Shown here piece by piece: positions 51,719 through 63,120 of a DNA stretch of 64,000 nt. The position numbers were made by a program, and so were the translations under genes. Within the stretch, counting starts at the first letter, position 1, and every line of letters starts with the position of its first letter. The stretch lies in contig NC_060898.1 of assembly GCF_014805685.1 (NCBI RefSeq), positions 10,299,501 through 10,363,500 on the forward strand, written 5' to 3'. The stretch is from Silurus meridionalis. Lineage: Eukaryota; Chordata; Actinopteri; Siluriformes; Siluridae. The notes beneath the pieces are model-generated. The model saw nothing but the letters and a program-made list of their open reading frames with translations. It was not told the origin of the DNA and made no database searches.

Positions 51719-51766
51719 CACCTCAGCCTTGAGGATTTCTAATAGGTGAGCTGACAAGACCTGGAG
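51719..51766 (+). repeat. Unclassified short repeat, copy 2
   Basis: Partner of 15581-15630, with CTGACAAGACCTGGAGT conserved. Confidence 0.6.
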
Positions 51767-51769
51767 TGA

Positions 51770-52549
51770 CGTCATGTCATTAAGGAGAGCTGAATCCAAA
51801 TTAAATTTATGGATGCCAAAAAAAAGTCTATGCCATCAGGAGCCCAATTCAAAATAAAGAGGAAAGAGGTAGTGGAGGAAACATGCAAAAGATAAAGGTG
51901 TGTATGGAGCTAAATCACTCATCTCCTTGGGAATAGTATTTGTAATTCCTCCCACACTATGAGGCACATTGAGCAGCAAGGGCCTGATTGCTTACTTGTT
52001 GTTTGCGTAGCAGTTTTGTTGTGCGGTTGGGTTGTTAGCCCAAAGCCCACCCTCCTCCTCAGGTGTCATTTAAGCTACAACTGCCACTCATCACTATCAC
52101 CATCTGTTAAAAAAAGACAGCAAAATAAAATATACAACACACCATACAAACTGTATTCTGTGCACTGTATTCTGTTAACTGTAGATTTTTAACCCTTAGT
52201 CGCTCAGTTGGAGTCTTTTATTTAGTTAAATAGGGAAATTAAATCCTGAGGACTGTTATATAAGAATTAATAATCCAATCAGTTTAAATATACCAAGACT
52301 GTTAAAACAAACTATCTTTGTTTACTAAGTTTTACATTGAAATCTTAGAAATTGTTTGGCATTTTGTTTCATTTTTAGTTACTCCTCTTAAATATAAGCA
52401 TTAAAAATGCAAAAAATATATAAAAATCAGGCCAACAGTGTCTAACTAGGGCCACGTTTAGAAGTGCTATTAGAACCGCTATTTGGATTATGTGAGCAAA
52501 GTAAGGATTTTTCAAGTAATGCTATAATTAAAAGAAAAACACATGCTGA
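51770..52549. other. No gene recognised
   Basis: Ordinary AT-rich sequence between repeats. An open frame at 51959-52192 has no recognisable content. Confidence 0.5.
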
Positions 52550-52559
52550 TGAGGTAACC

Positions 52560-54456
52560 CAGCCATTGGGGTTGCACAAGCTAGTGCACTCTTAGTGCCG
52601 GTCCCAAGCCCGGATAAATGGGAAGGGTTGCATTAGGAAGGGCATCCAGCGTAAAACATGCCAAATCAAACATGTGGATCACAAATCAGAATTTTATACC
52701 GGATCGGTCGAGGCCTGAGCTACCACAAGTATTGTTAATCAACAGAGTACCGGTGGAAATTGGGCTACTGTTGGCGAAAGGAGGAGAAACAGAGGAGGAA
52801 GACGTCTACAGAGACGGCAGGAAAAGGAGGGATTTTTGTTTGGGTGGGCACTTTAAATGTTGGTACTATGACTGATAAAGGAAGAGAGGTAGCTGATACG
52901 ATGGAGAGGAGAAAGATAGACATCAGGAAACCAAATGGAAAGAGATTAAGGCCAGGAACATTGGAGGTGGGTTCAAACTGGTCTATTATGGTGTAGGGGT
53001 GATTCTGAAGGAAAAGCACAGTAAGAGTGTAGTGCAGGTGAAGAGAGTTTCTGATGAAAGTGGTGATGGTGATGGTGATGAAAGTGAAGCTGGAAGTTGA
53101 AGGGGTGATGATAAATGTCATTAGTGATTATGCTCCACAAGTGGGTTGGGAGATAGAGAAGAAAGAAAAATTCTGGAGTGAGTTAGATGAAGTGGTAGAT
53201 GGTGTACTTAGGAAAGAAATTAGTGATTGGGGCAGACTTTAATGGGCATGTAGGTGAAGGGAACAGAGGTGATTAGGAGGTGATGGTAGGTATGGCCTTA
53301 AGGAGAGGAATGTAGAAGGACAGATGGTGGTAGATTTTGCTAAAAGGAATGAAATGGCATTGGTAAATTCATATAATTTAACATACATTTAAGAAGAAGG
53401 AGGATCATAGGGTAAAGTATAAGAGTGGAGGAAGGTGCACACAGGTGGAGTATGTTCTATGTAGGAGATGCAACCTGAATGAGATTGGAGACTGTAAGGT
53501 GTTGGCAGGGGACAGTGTTGCTAGACAGCATCGGATGGTGGTCTGTAGGATGGTTATGAAGGTGAAGAAGAAGAGAAGGAGAGTGAAGACTGACAGAAAA
53601 ATAAGATGGTTGAAACTGAAGGAGGAAGAGTGTAGTGTGAGGTTCAGGGAAGAGGTCAGACGGGGGCTCGGTGGTGGTGTAGAGGTGCTGGATGACTGGG
53701 CAACTACTGCAGAAGCGATAAGGAAGGCAGCTAGAAAAGTACTTGGTGTGACATCTGGGAATAGAAAGGAAGACAAAGAGACATGGTGGTGAAATTAGCA
53801 AGTGCAGGAGAGCATAAGGAAAAAGAGGTTGGTGAAACAGGATTGCGATCGGCAGAGTGATGAGAAAAGTAGGCAGGAGTACAAGGAGATGTGGCAGCAG
53901 GTAAAGAGGGACGTGGCAAAAGAAGGAAAAGGCATATGAGGAGCTGTATGAGAGGTTGGACACTAAGAAAAGAGAAAAGGATTGGTATTGATTGGCCAGG
54001 CAGAGGGACCGAGCTGGGAAGGATGTGCAGCAAGTTAGAGCAATAAAGGATGGAGATGGAAATGTGTTGACTGGAAATGTGAGGAGAGTGTGAGAAGATG
54101 GAGAGTATTTTGAGCAGCTGATGTATGAGGAAAATGAGAGAGCAAAAGAGAGAGAGAGAGAAGGTTGGATGGTGTGAAGATGGTGAAGCAGGAAGTGGAT
54201 AGAAATAGTAAGGATGAAGAGTGGAGTCGGTAGAACCAGATGACATACCGGTAGAAGCATGGAGATGTTTAGTAGAGATAGCAGTGGAGTTTTTAAACAT
54301 GATTTTATAGGATTTTGTAAAGTGAAGGATGCGTAAGAAATAGAGGAGGCATGTGCTGGTACAGATTTTTAAGAATAAGGGAGATGTGCAGACCTGCAGT
54401 AACTACAGGGGGATAAAGTTGATCAGTCACACCATGAAGTGATGGGAAAGAGTAGA
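52560..54456 (+). pseudogene. RTE-like LINE, copy 3, with 5' end but no 3' half
   Basis: The only copy here with the LINE 5' region (GGTTGCACAAGCTAGTGCAC, shared with the SINE at 36.3 kb) and the endonuclease start (GTLNVGTMTDKGREVADTME, 52840-52900). It continues through VISDYAPQVG, GRLNGHVGEG-like, VEYVLCRRCNLNEIGDCKV, QHRMVVCRMV and the connector DWATTAEAIRKAARKVLG. It stops in the RT at SHTMK (54440). Many frameshifts. A GGTGATGGTGAT insertion lies at 53059-53080. Long minus-strand frames here are antisense artefacts. Confidence 0.85.
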
Positions 54457-54459
54457 AAA

Positions 54460-55115
54460 TGTTTACAACACAACTCTACATCTACAAATCTAAAACTGTT
54501 AAGCACCCTCATACCATGAAAGTTTTAAATATTAAAAAACAGGAAGAAACTCAGCAGCACCTCACATAACTCTATGGAAATCCAGCGTCCAGCTGGCAGG
54601 TATAAGCTGCAAACACACCAAGTCAATGTTAAGTAGTTGGTATGTGCTGGCTGAAAGAGAGCTTTATACATTTACAAAAAAGTACTTCAATAGAAATATT
54701 TTTTTTCAGCTGGCAAAGGTGGTCTAATATCTTGACCAGCTTAGCCTGAGATTTGGCAGCTCACCTGACTGACTATTACTGATTATTCACAATCTTCCCA
54801 GCAAATTAGCAAACCCCGCCCCCCCCAAAAAAAAAGAAAATTATATATACACAGACAAGTGTAATTGGTTATGGTTGATTTAATTATCAAAAATAAAAAA
54901 AATTAAAAGGTGACCAGAAATATCTTTGCTCTTTTATGTTAAAGAGACAGGGTTTTTTTTTTTGTTTGTTTTTGGCTAAGAACTTTTGTAAGCCATTTGA
55001 TATCTGGTGCAGTATTGGATTGTAAAAAAATGCTGATTATAACCCAATTGCCATTTCTGAAGATATATAAAATGTAGCTGTAAAATGTTAAGCATGCTTA
55101 AACAAACAAGACCAA
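54460..55115. other. No gene recognised
   Basis: AT-rich sequence downstream of hmgb3, with a C8/A9 run at 54820-54836. Confidence 0.5.
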
Positions 55116-55119
55116 GCCT

Positions 55120-55829
55120 TGCATTCATGTTGACCACTTTATTCCCATTAATATTCATACACCAGCAACAAATTATGAATAAGAATATGCAATTATAATC
55201 CAAAACAAAATCACAGAACATTTAATAAAAATAAATGTTACAACTCCTAGATCTAAAACATGTCATTTTAAATAACAGTTTTACCTATGCATAAAAAACG
55301 GCACAAATAAGGGCTTTAACCAGATAGTAGTTTATGACCACTTTGAACAGGTGGGGGGACAAAATAATAATAAACCCTGCAAATGGTTCAGTGCATTTAC
55401 CCAAAAATCAGACCCTACATACAGTGGCTGAGCATAAAACAACCTCCAGAAACTGCCAACAAAAGCTTGCTTTTTGCTACATCGTTCTGCCAAAGAAACT
55501 GTACAACTTGAAGCTGGGAGAATAGAAAAATAAAAATGTTCTAAGATGAATCAAAACAACCTTAAACAACTTTAAAACATGCATGTATCCTTGTGCTACC
55601 AGAAGTTTATGGCTAAATAGCAAACATTGTCCCCCTTCTTTGAAAAACTTTGGGGTAGCATGAACAAAAGCATACTGCAAATCCAGATCTTCTGTAAAAG
55701 GGAAACATTTAGTCTAAGCTTACAGAAGTTGGGCTTCTCCATGGGTGCCAAATACACTGACTCATTTCAATTCACACTGGCAGTGATGATTGCAACACCC
55801 CTAGTGTCAGATTAAGGACATCAAGCCCT
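55120..55829 (-). other. hmgb3: hmgb3 3' UTR
   Basis: AT-rich sequence after the stop codon with no interrupting repeat recognised. The first good minus-strand poly(A) signal is AATAAA at 55138-55143, so cleavage is expected near 55115-55125. Short open frames here are not supported as genes. Confidence 0.6.
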
Positions 55830-58826
55830 TCAGTCATCATCCTCATCATCATCCTCTTCATCATCCTCCTCCTCCTCGTCATCTTCATCGTCATCATCAT
55901 CCCTAGATTTTGCTTTGCTTGCAGACATCCCACCACCCACTTTCCCCTTGCTCTTGTAATCTGCCATATCCTGAGTAAAGAAAGTATCACTGGTTGGAAA
56001 CAAACACTGAATAATCTATACTAAGAGCAGATTCATTTTCATAATACACTTGCTAATGTGCCATCATTTTGCTAGGTTCCTTTACTGTAGTCACAAACAA
56101 ACATTACCTTCTGGTATTTGTCCTTGAGTTTGTTGGCTTTTGAAAGGAAGGGTTGCTTCTCAGAGTCCGATAGATTGTTCCACATCTCACCAAGCTTCTT
56201 TGCCACATCACCGATGCCCATGCTGGGATGCTGGGCTTTGATACCGGGCCTGTGCTCAGAGCAGAACAGGAAAAATCCAGACCTACATGGACCCAAAAAA
56301 AAAAAAGAGAATTTAAATATTGCAACACAACAGCATTTAGGTTGTATATTAAAAAGGTCATTTTGTTAAATAGCAAAGCCATCCTAAAGACTAGTAGGAG
56401 TACACATACGGTGGCCTCCTTGGTGCACAGGGGTCCTTCTTCATTTTTCTGCCCCTTTTGCCAGGATTGTAGGTCATCATTTCTTGGTCATATCGAACCT
56501 TATCCTGCTTGGCCATCTCTTCAAACTTAGTCTTCTCTTTTGGAGACATAACCTGAAATAGGCAGCAGGATGAGATGTCTCTTTGCTTAAAAAGAAAATA
56601 ATCACTCCCTTAAAGCAAGAAACCAGTGATTACACATTTAAAGTGAGGGGAGATTAGCTGTGAGTACTTATGGCTTAAAATTAACATTTAATGGCCACAA
56701 AATTAATACACTAAGTGGTCTTGTTTGTCCATATAGTTATGGTGACAGGAAACAGTCATGAGTAAAACAATATTTATTGCCACAGAGAGGCATACTATAA
56801 AGGGTATGCTCAACAGGGTCAATTTATTAGCCTTTATAACCTATATTCTGAAATGCAAAACCAAAAAGGTAAATACATTAATGCAACTGCAAACCTCATT
56901 ACAGTTCTGCTGCAGCAACTTATGAGTTTGTACAATCAGATACATACTGGTTTAACATTTCTAAACAAACACTTAATACCACAATAAATATGAATGCTGT
57001 CTGCTTTGCATAACTGAAATTACTTGTAAATTTATTTAAAAACATTATAAAACGAGCTTTTCACCAAGGTCAGAGCCTACTCACTTTCCATCTCTCTGAA
57101 CACTTCTTGGAGAATTCTGAAAAATTCACAGAAACCCCAGGGTTCTTCTTGTTGTGCTCCTCACGACAGGTCTTCACAAAGTAGGCATAAGCAGACATTT
57201 TGCCTTTTGGCTTTGCTGGGTCACCTTTTGCCATCCTGGAGGCTGGATGACTTAACTTTAGAAAAAGAGAACACTCCTAAAAAGGAAAAGCAATAATACA
57301 GTAAATACACTGATCAGGAATCTATTCATTCAAGGGAATACCTGAATTTAATTTGAGATTTGACAATCTGTACATGCACTGTGTAATTCATTGGTGGGGG
57401 AAATGAATAAATAAATAAAAAGAGACCCCCAGGGGCTGAAAATTATAAATAAAATAAATGCCAAAAAAAAAAAATTAATTTCAGGATGATACAACTTGCA
57501 TAAATTTTAGAAAAGCAAATCATAAGGAACCATGTGCATGTATGCCTCTGGGGAACATGAGAGCTAGTCAATAACAATGACTTCATCGTCCACTCCTACC
57601 AAACATCAGTAAAGGCAGCTTTGGCCAACAGAGGAGATCTGTGCAAATCTCCAAGGAATCACCCCTCTTTTTATGAATGAGGAATGGCAGACCTACCAAT
57701 TCTGGTGGGGTTTGAACATGTCCCACTAGAAAATGTCAGGCCCTCATGCCTTAGTCAGAGAATGTTTGAAGATTTAGGCAAAAATAAGCACACCAGTAGC
57801 CAGCTGAAAGTCACATGGTAGGGCTCTGGCTCCTCTTGGGTTCCTTTACACAAAGGAGCAGATACCTGGTGCTCAACTGTTCCCCTTCTACAACCCTGTA
57901 CAGTACACCTTGAGTAAAAGATCATCATCTCCTCCATGCTCTTAAAACTGTGCTGAAAAACAACCACCATGACCGCATGAATGGATGTGCCCTTCTGAAG
58001 TACTTAGTTTACTGGATCTACTCAGTGGGCTGCAGGTGCTGCCTCATGCCACAAGTAAGAGTCAAACCTTACCAAACCCACAGGGAACCCACATTTACAG
58101 AAGTCAGAGGGAAGAAGCCATCATACCATCAACATTAACAAACATTATTTCTGTTTAATTCCTGATAGATTTATATTGATATATTTACTATAACCTTTGA
58201 CTTAAAAAGGCTTAGCATATACAAAAACAATTTACAAGCATACAACACAGGGAAGAAAAACAAAGACTACAAACTGACCAGCTAAACACCAAGGACACTT
58301 GAGGTGAGTACAGGGAATTATTCATCTTCCATTTTGTAAAATAAACTAATTAAAGCATTTGATCAAAATACAACATAATTGGATTTCCTTCTCCCAAATT
58401 TGGAGGATAAACTTTGCTGGGTGGGGGAAAAAAATAAATAAATAAATACAATAAAAAAATAGACTGAGCATGTAAACAATATTTATATATAAAAAAATAG
58501 AGCGAGAGAGAGAGAGAGAGAGAGAGAGATCTCGCACCCCTCCCTCCCCCTTCTGTAGCACAGGAGCGACGCTACAATAGGACTCCATTCATTAAAATGG
58601 CCTCTCGGCTACAGAAGGCAGCTTAAGCTAACAAAGCCTCTCACACACGAAGAGCACAACACGAAGGTCTTCGTAGTTTTTCTTGCGCGTTTTGTTAATT
58701 TAATTAACGTCCAAGAGGTCTAAACTCATCATATGCAAGTTAAAATACAGAAACTTTTAAACTCCGCAGTCTCTAACAAAAGCAGAGGAAACCAGCCATG
58801 ACCAGCAAGAGGCTTTCAGGCGCCTC

Positions 58827-58859
<33 letters not shown>

Positions 58860-59375
58860 GAAAATGACGGGAAAATATACAATGCAAAATTCTGATATTA
58901 AAACTGAGAAAACCTCATAAAAAATTAAAATACGATACATATCTATTTAATTCCATCGTTATTACTTTGCGTGAGGCAAGTGTTTTAGGTGCCCGGCCAT
59001 TTTAAACACACGTCGGACAAAACGGTGTAGTTTTCCGAGTGTAACGGAAACATTCAACTCGCAGTAGATGAATAAAATGGCATTACAAGTACACAAGTGG
59101 TGCACTGGATACTTATTTGTGTTTTGCTATAAAAGATACAAAACGCATTTTTACGAATATATGCCAGAAATATATCAAATAAACCACTTTATGGTAAGTG
59201 TAATTTAAAAAGAAAAAGCATTCTGTGTGTTAAAAGAAGTAGTTTTAGGTGCGGACTCTCGTTAATACTCACAGAGGTATCTTGCTGAACGATATGGTCT
59301 CTCAGGTCGCACTATGGCTACGCGCTTCTTCACGACAGAAGGCTGCACACAAGCCTCGCGCTAGCTCACCACGAG
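55120..59375 (-). CDS. hmgb3: High mobility group box 3 protein gene (HMGB3-type), complete
   Basis: The gene codes for a nuclear, DNA-bending, non-histone chromatin protein. Coding exons are 57085-57234, 56410-56552, 56108-56282 and 55830-55970, all with GT-AG introns, giving 202 residues (mammalian HMGB3 has 200). HMG box A spans about residues 9-79 with Cys23 and Cys45, box B about 91-162 with Cys105, and a run of 23 consecutive Asp/Glu (180-202) forms the acidic tail. Box B ([27 protein letters not shown]) and the DYKSKGK linker point to HMGB3 rather than HMGB1/2. Exon 1 is non-coding, with donor GTGAGT at 59272. The start ATG (57234) begins [19 protein letters not shown]. The substitution DPCAPRRP for the usual DPNAPKRP is unusual. 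Fish may have two hmgb3 copies and I cannot say which this is. The transcript ends are estimates. Confidence 0.94.
55138..55143 (-). terminator. hmgb3 polyadenylation signal
   Basis: AATAAA on the minus strand, the only canonical hexamer I find between the stop codon and this point. Confidence 0.55.
55830..55970 (-). CDS. hmgb3: hmgb3 last coding exon (linker and acidic tail)
   Basis: Residues 157-202 and TGA (55832-55830). After [10 protein letters not shown] and a Gly/Ser/Lys stretch come 23 uninterrupted Asp/Glu residues. The acceptor is CTTTACTCAG. The 3' UTR runs on for about 700 bases. Confidence 0.93.
   Translation of the reverse strand, partial: DMADYKSKGKVGGGMSASKAKSRDDDDDEDDEEEEDDEEDDDEDDD
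56108..56282 (-). CDS. hmgb3: hmgb3 exon 4 (HMG box B)
   Basis: A 175-base exon covering residues 98-156: [19 protein letters not shown], then [20 protein letters not shown] and KLKDKYQK. The donor is AAG|GTAATG. The acceptor CCATGTAG follows a long pyrimidine run. Confidence 0.94.
56410..56552 (-). CDS. hmgb3: hmgb3 exon 3 (end of box A, linker)
   Basis: A 143-base exon covering residues 51-98. It starts V-M-S-P-K-E-K after CTGCCTATTTCAG and ends CCACC|GTATGT in phase 2. It encodes [16 protein letters not shown] and the basic linker. Confidence 0.93.
57085..57276 (-). CDS. hmgb3: hmgb3 exon 2 (start codon, first part of HMG box A)
   Basis: The acceptor is a strong CTTTTCCTTTTTAG at 57277-57290. 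Forty-two bases of 5' UTR precede the ATG at 57234. Residues 1-50 end CSERWK, phase 0, donor AAA|GTGAGT. A second possible acceptor (TTTTTCTAAAG) lies inside the UTR part and would shorten only the UTR. Confidence 0.93.
57277..59272 (-). other. hmgb3 intron 1
   Basis: Contains a (GA)13 tract at 58504-58529 and a 25-base T run at 58833-58857. Two stretches (58560-58700 and 58960-59060) are less AT-rich than the rest. No transposon was recognised. Confidence 0.6.
59273..59375 (-). other. hmgb3: hmgb3 non-coding exon 1
   Basis: A strong donor CTCT|GTGAGT at 59272-59267 ends a moderately CpG-rich segment just downstream of the CCAAT cluster. The 5' limit is an estimate. Intron 1 is 57277-59272. 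Confidence 0.6.
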
Positions 59376-59379
59376 AGCG

Positions 59380-59550
59380 TTCTGATTGGTCCAGACCGGC
59401 ACGCGTTTAAAACGACCTACGAAACTGAGGATTGGCTCACAGTCTCATCTTTATTCATCACGTGGTCCTGCTATTGGTCGGAAATACGAAAGTCACTCAG
59501 CCGTCGTTTGAATAGAGCGCGGAAACAGAGCGAGTATTTATTGGTTCCCA
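59380..59550 (-). promoter_or_regulatory. hmgb3: hmgb3 promoter with four CCAAT boxes
   Basis: Four CCAAT pentamers in minus-strand orientation at 59385-59389, 59431-59435, 59473-59477 and 59540-59544. An E2F-like TTTCCGCGC lies near 59517-59525 and TTTAAA-type motifs near 59405. There is no clear TATA box. Multiple CCAAT boxes (NF-Y) are typical of TATA-less, proliferation-linked promoters. Confidence 0.65.
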
Positions 59551-59897
59551 TCTGTGAGATGGGTGTTGGAGCGCAATGCTTATAGTCATTACTAAAAACA
59601 AAACAAAACAAAAAAGCTATAAACTACTGCGTCAGAAACCAATCTAATAATAATACTAACAATAATAATTAAAAAAAAAACACATTGCTAAAACACTGTC
59701 TTTTTGAACACACTTGATGTCACACTTGACAGTTCAGAGCAGAAACAATGGTATTTAGATTGATAATTGGGCCGAAAAATAGCAGGAATTACACAAAAGG
59801 AAGATCTCCATTACTATGTTGATCGTATAATAACTCTGACTTATTAAATGAACAAATCTAGCCTCTAAACCAATTCTATTCAGAGATATACTTCTGT

Positions 59898-60105
59898 TCT
59901 CAAAAAACATTCACAGTATTTTCCCAGTGACGCAGTTCACCAGTACCAGCAGCTAAACCACATGTCCTTCATGTTTGACTGTAGTAGAGCTGCATTCACT
60001 CTTGTACTTTTTGCCAGGTCTACTTAAGTTTCCTGCATCATCATACAACTCCAACTGCAATTCATCACTTCACTTTACTTTGCTGAGACTCTGAATCAAA
60101 CTTCC
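59898..60105 (+). repeat. Local duplication, copy 1
   Basis: ACATTCACAGTATTTTCCCA through ATACAACTCCAACTGCAATT and TCATCACTTCAC. Partner of 60244-60475. Confidence 0.8.
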
Positions 60106-60243
60106 GTAGTATATGATAGTATGAGAGCTGACTTCTTTAAATGCTGAAGCATGGTGTGTTCTGTAAGGTTCAAACCAAGGCTTCTAAACCAGACCTAACA
60201 ATTTAAATAGACCTTATTTCTCTTTTGCGATATTCATTTGTAC

Positions 60244-60475
60244 TAAAAAAAAAACATTCACAGAATTTTCCCAGGGAAACAGCTCACTAGTATCAGCAGC
60301 TAAAACACCCCTAAACCACAACACTGTCTTTCTTCATGTTTAACTGCATTAGAGCTGCATTTACTCTTGTATTTCTCAGCAGGTCTTCTGAGACAGCTCC
60401 CTGCATCACCATACAACTCCAACTGTGATTCATCACTTCACACAACTTTGCTGAGCCACTCAGAAACAAACCTTC
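60244..60475 (+). repeat. Local duplication, copy 2
   Basis: ACATTCACAGAATTTTCCCA through ATACAACTCCAACTGTGATT and TCATCACTTCAC, offset about 346 bases from copy 1, with a small insertion (CCCTAAACCACAACACTG region). Confidence 0.8.
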
Positions 60476-60761
60476 CATAATCTGCTAAAAAACATTTACT
60501 GTTTTCAGACAGAAATGTATTTGTTTTAAACATTTAGATGCAAAACCTACATTTTATGTATTTCCTTTTTGATGTATTGAGATCTTCTGACAGTCAGATT
60601 GCAAGCTTTTCACCCTGTTGTTAACAAGAGTACATTTCAGACAGCAGTGTTCTTTCTTTTAAAAGCTATTACAAAAGCTTAATTGGTCTGTGTGGCTTCT
60701 CTTATATATATTTTTTATTTCACAAAAAACTTTTAATCTATGTTCTAAGCATAATAACTAC

Positions 60762-63120
60762 TGTTTTCTTCTTCTTCTTCTTCTTTCGGCTGCTCCAATT
60801 AGTGGTCGCCACAGCGGATTATCCGTCTCCATACCACCCTGTCCTCTAAATCTGCCTCTTTTACACCAACTACCTGCATGTCTTCCCTCACCACATCCAT
60901 AAACCTCCTCCTTGGCCTTCCTCTTTTTCTCCTACCTGGTGGCTCCATCCTCAGCATTCTTCTACCAATATAATTCATGTCCCTCCTCTGCACATGTCCA
61001 AACCATTTCAATCTCGCCTCCCTCACCTTGTCACTAAAACATCCTACATGCGCTGTCCCTCTAATAAACTCATTTATAATCCTGTCCATCCTCGTCACTC
61101 CCAACGAAAACCTTAACATCTTCAGCTCTGCTACCTCCAGCTCTACTTCCTGTCTTCTACTCAATGCCACTGTCTCTAATCCATACAACATCGCAGGTCT
61201 CACCACAGTCTTATAAACTTTCGCTCTTATTCTTGCAGATACCCTACTATCACAAATCACTCCTGTCACTCTTCTCCAAACCCACTCCACCCTGCCTGCA
61301 CTCTTTTCTTTACTTCTCTAACACACTCTCCATTACTTTGCACTGTTGACCCCAGGTACCTGAACTCCTCCACGTTCTCCACGTCTTCTCCCTGCAACCG
61401 CATCACTCCACTGACCTCCCTCTCATTCACACACATGTACTCTGTCTTACTCCTACTGACTTTCATTCCCCTTCTCCCCAGTGCATATCTCCCCCTCTCC
61501 AGGCTCTTCTCAACCTGCTCACTACTCTCACCACAAATCACAATATCATCCGCAAACATCATAGTCCAGGGAGACTCCTGTCTGACCTTGTCCGTCAACC
61601 TGTCCATCACCACTGCAAACAGGAAAGGGCTCAGGGCCGATCCTTGATGTAGTCCAACCCTCACCCTGAACCAGTCTGTCTCTCCTACTGCACACTTCAC
61701 TGCTGTCACACAGTCCTCATACATGTCCTGCACCACCCTCACATACTTCTTTGACACACCTGACCTCATACAGTACTACAGCTCCTCTCTCTGCACTGTC
61801 GTATGCTTTCTCTAAATCCACAAACACGCAATGCAATTCCTTCTGTTCTTCTCTATACTTCTCCATCAACACCCTCAAAGCAAATAAGGCATCTGTGGTG
61901 CTCTTCCTCAGCATGAACCCATACTGTTGCTCACAGATGGTCACCTCTTTTCTCAGCCTGGCTTCCACTACTCTTTCCCATAACTTCATGGTGTGACTGA
62001 TCAACTTAATTCCCCTGTAGTTACTGCAGGTCTGCACATCTCCCTTATGCTTAAAGATCGGTACCAGCACACTCCTTCTCCATTCCTCAGGCATCCTCCC
62101 ACCTTCCAGAATCTTGTTAAACAATCTGGTTAAAAACTCCACTGCCAGGTATGTCATCTGGTCCAACCGACTTTCCACTCTTCATCCTCTTAATCGCTGC
62201 ACTCACTTCCTACCTTACTAATCCTATCTACATCCTGCTTCACCAACTCCACATCATCCAACCTTCTCTCTCTCTGATTTTCCTCATTCATCAGCTGCTC
62301 AAAATACTCCCTCCACCTTCTCAACAAATTTCCCTCTCCATCCTTTATTGCTTTAACTTGCAGCCCATCCTTCCCAGCTCGGTCCCTCGGCCTGGCCAAT
62401 CGGTATAAATCCTTTTCTCCTTCCTTAGTGTCCAACCTCTCATCACTCCTGCAGTAGTTTCCCAATCACCCAACACATCTTCACCATCACCGAGCCCCTG
62501 TCTGACCTCTTCCCTGAACCTCACACTACACTCTTCCTCCTTTAGTTTCCATTATCTTATTCTTCTTTCAGTCCTCACTCTCCTCCTCTTCTTCTTCGCC
62601 TCCAAAACCATCCTACAGACCACCATCTGATGCTGTCTAGCTACACTGTCCCCTGCCAACACCTTACAGTCTCCAATATCCTTCAGGTTGCATCTTCTGC
62701 ATAGCACATAGTCCACCTGTGTGCACCTTCCTCCACTCTTATAGGTCACCCTATGATCCTCCTTCTTCTTAAAATAAGTGTTCACCCCTGCCATTTCCAT
62801 CCTTTTAGCAAAATCCACCACCATTTGCCCTTCCACATTCCTCTCCTTAAGGCCATACCTACCCATAACCTCCTCATCATTCCCTTCACCTACATGCCCA
62901 TTAAAGTCTGCCCCAATCACTAATCGTTCTTTCCTAGGTACACCATCTACCACTTCATCTAATTCACTCCAGAATCTTTCCTTCTCCTCCATCTCATAGC
63001 CAACTTGTGGAGCATAGGCACTGATGACATTTATCATCATCCCTTCAACTTCCAGCTTCACGTTCATCACCCTATCAGAAACTCTCTTCATTTGAGGTAG
63101 GAGTTATAGACTCCTTAAAT
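60762..63120 (-). pseudogene. RTE-like LINE, copy 4, longest copy
   Basis: From right to left on the minus strand: endonuclease part beginning MKRVSDRVMN (63091), VISAYAPQVG, VIGADFNGHVGEG, VTYKSGGRCTQVDYVLCRR, then a connector with frameshifts (62190-62550). RT follows with SVLVPIFKHKGDVQ, SNYRGIKLISHT, QQYGFMLRKSTTDA, LHQGSALSPFLFAVVMD and MMFADDIVICGE (catalytic motif intact). The C-terminal part is FRYLGSTVQSNGE, RPAMLYGLETVALSRRQ and the GRRKRGRPRRRFMDV end. It terminates TGTGGCGACCACTAATTGGA and a GAA tail (60768-60785). The first third of the endonuclease is absent. Five open pieces, each 80-180 codons, are separated by frameshifts or stops. Confidence 0.9.

Noticed and set aside
53457..54300. 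Long minus-strand open frames of 189 and 267 codons
   Set aside because: They are antisense to the RTE-like LINE copy at 52.6-54.5 kb, and their Ser/Leu/Pro-rich content is what the reverse of Glu/Arg/Lys-rich coding gives.
55334..55815. Short plus- and minus-strand frames downstream of the hmgb3 stop
   Set aside because: They lie within the hmgb3 3' UTR and have no recognisable content.
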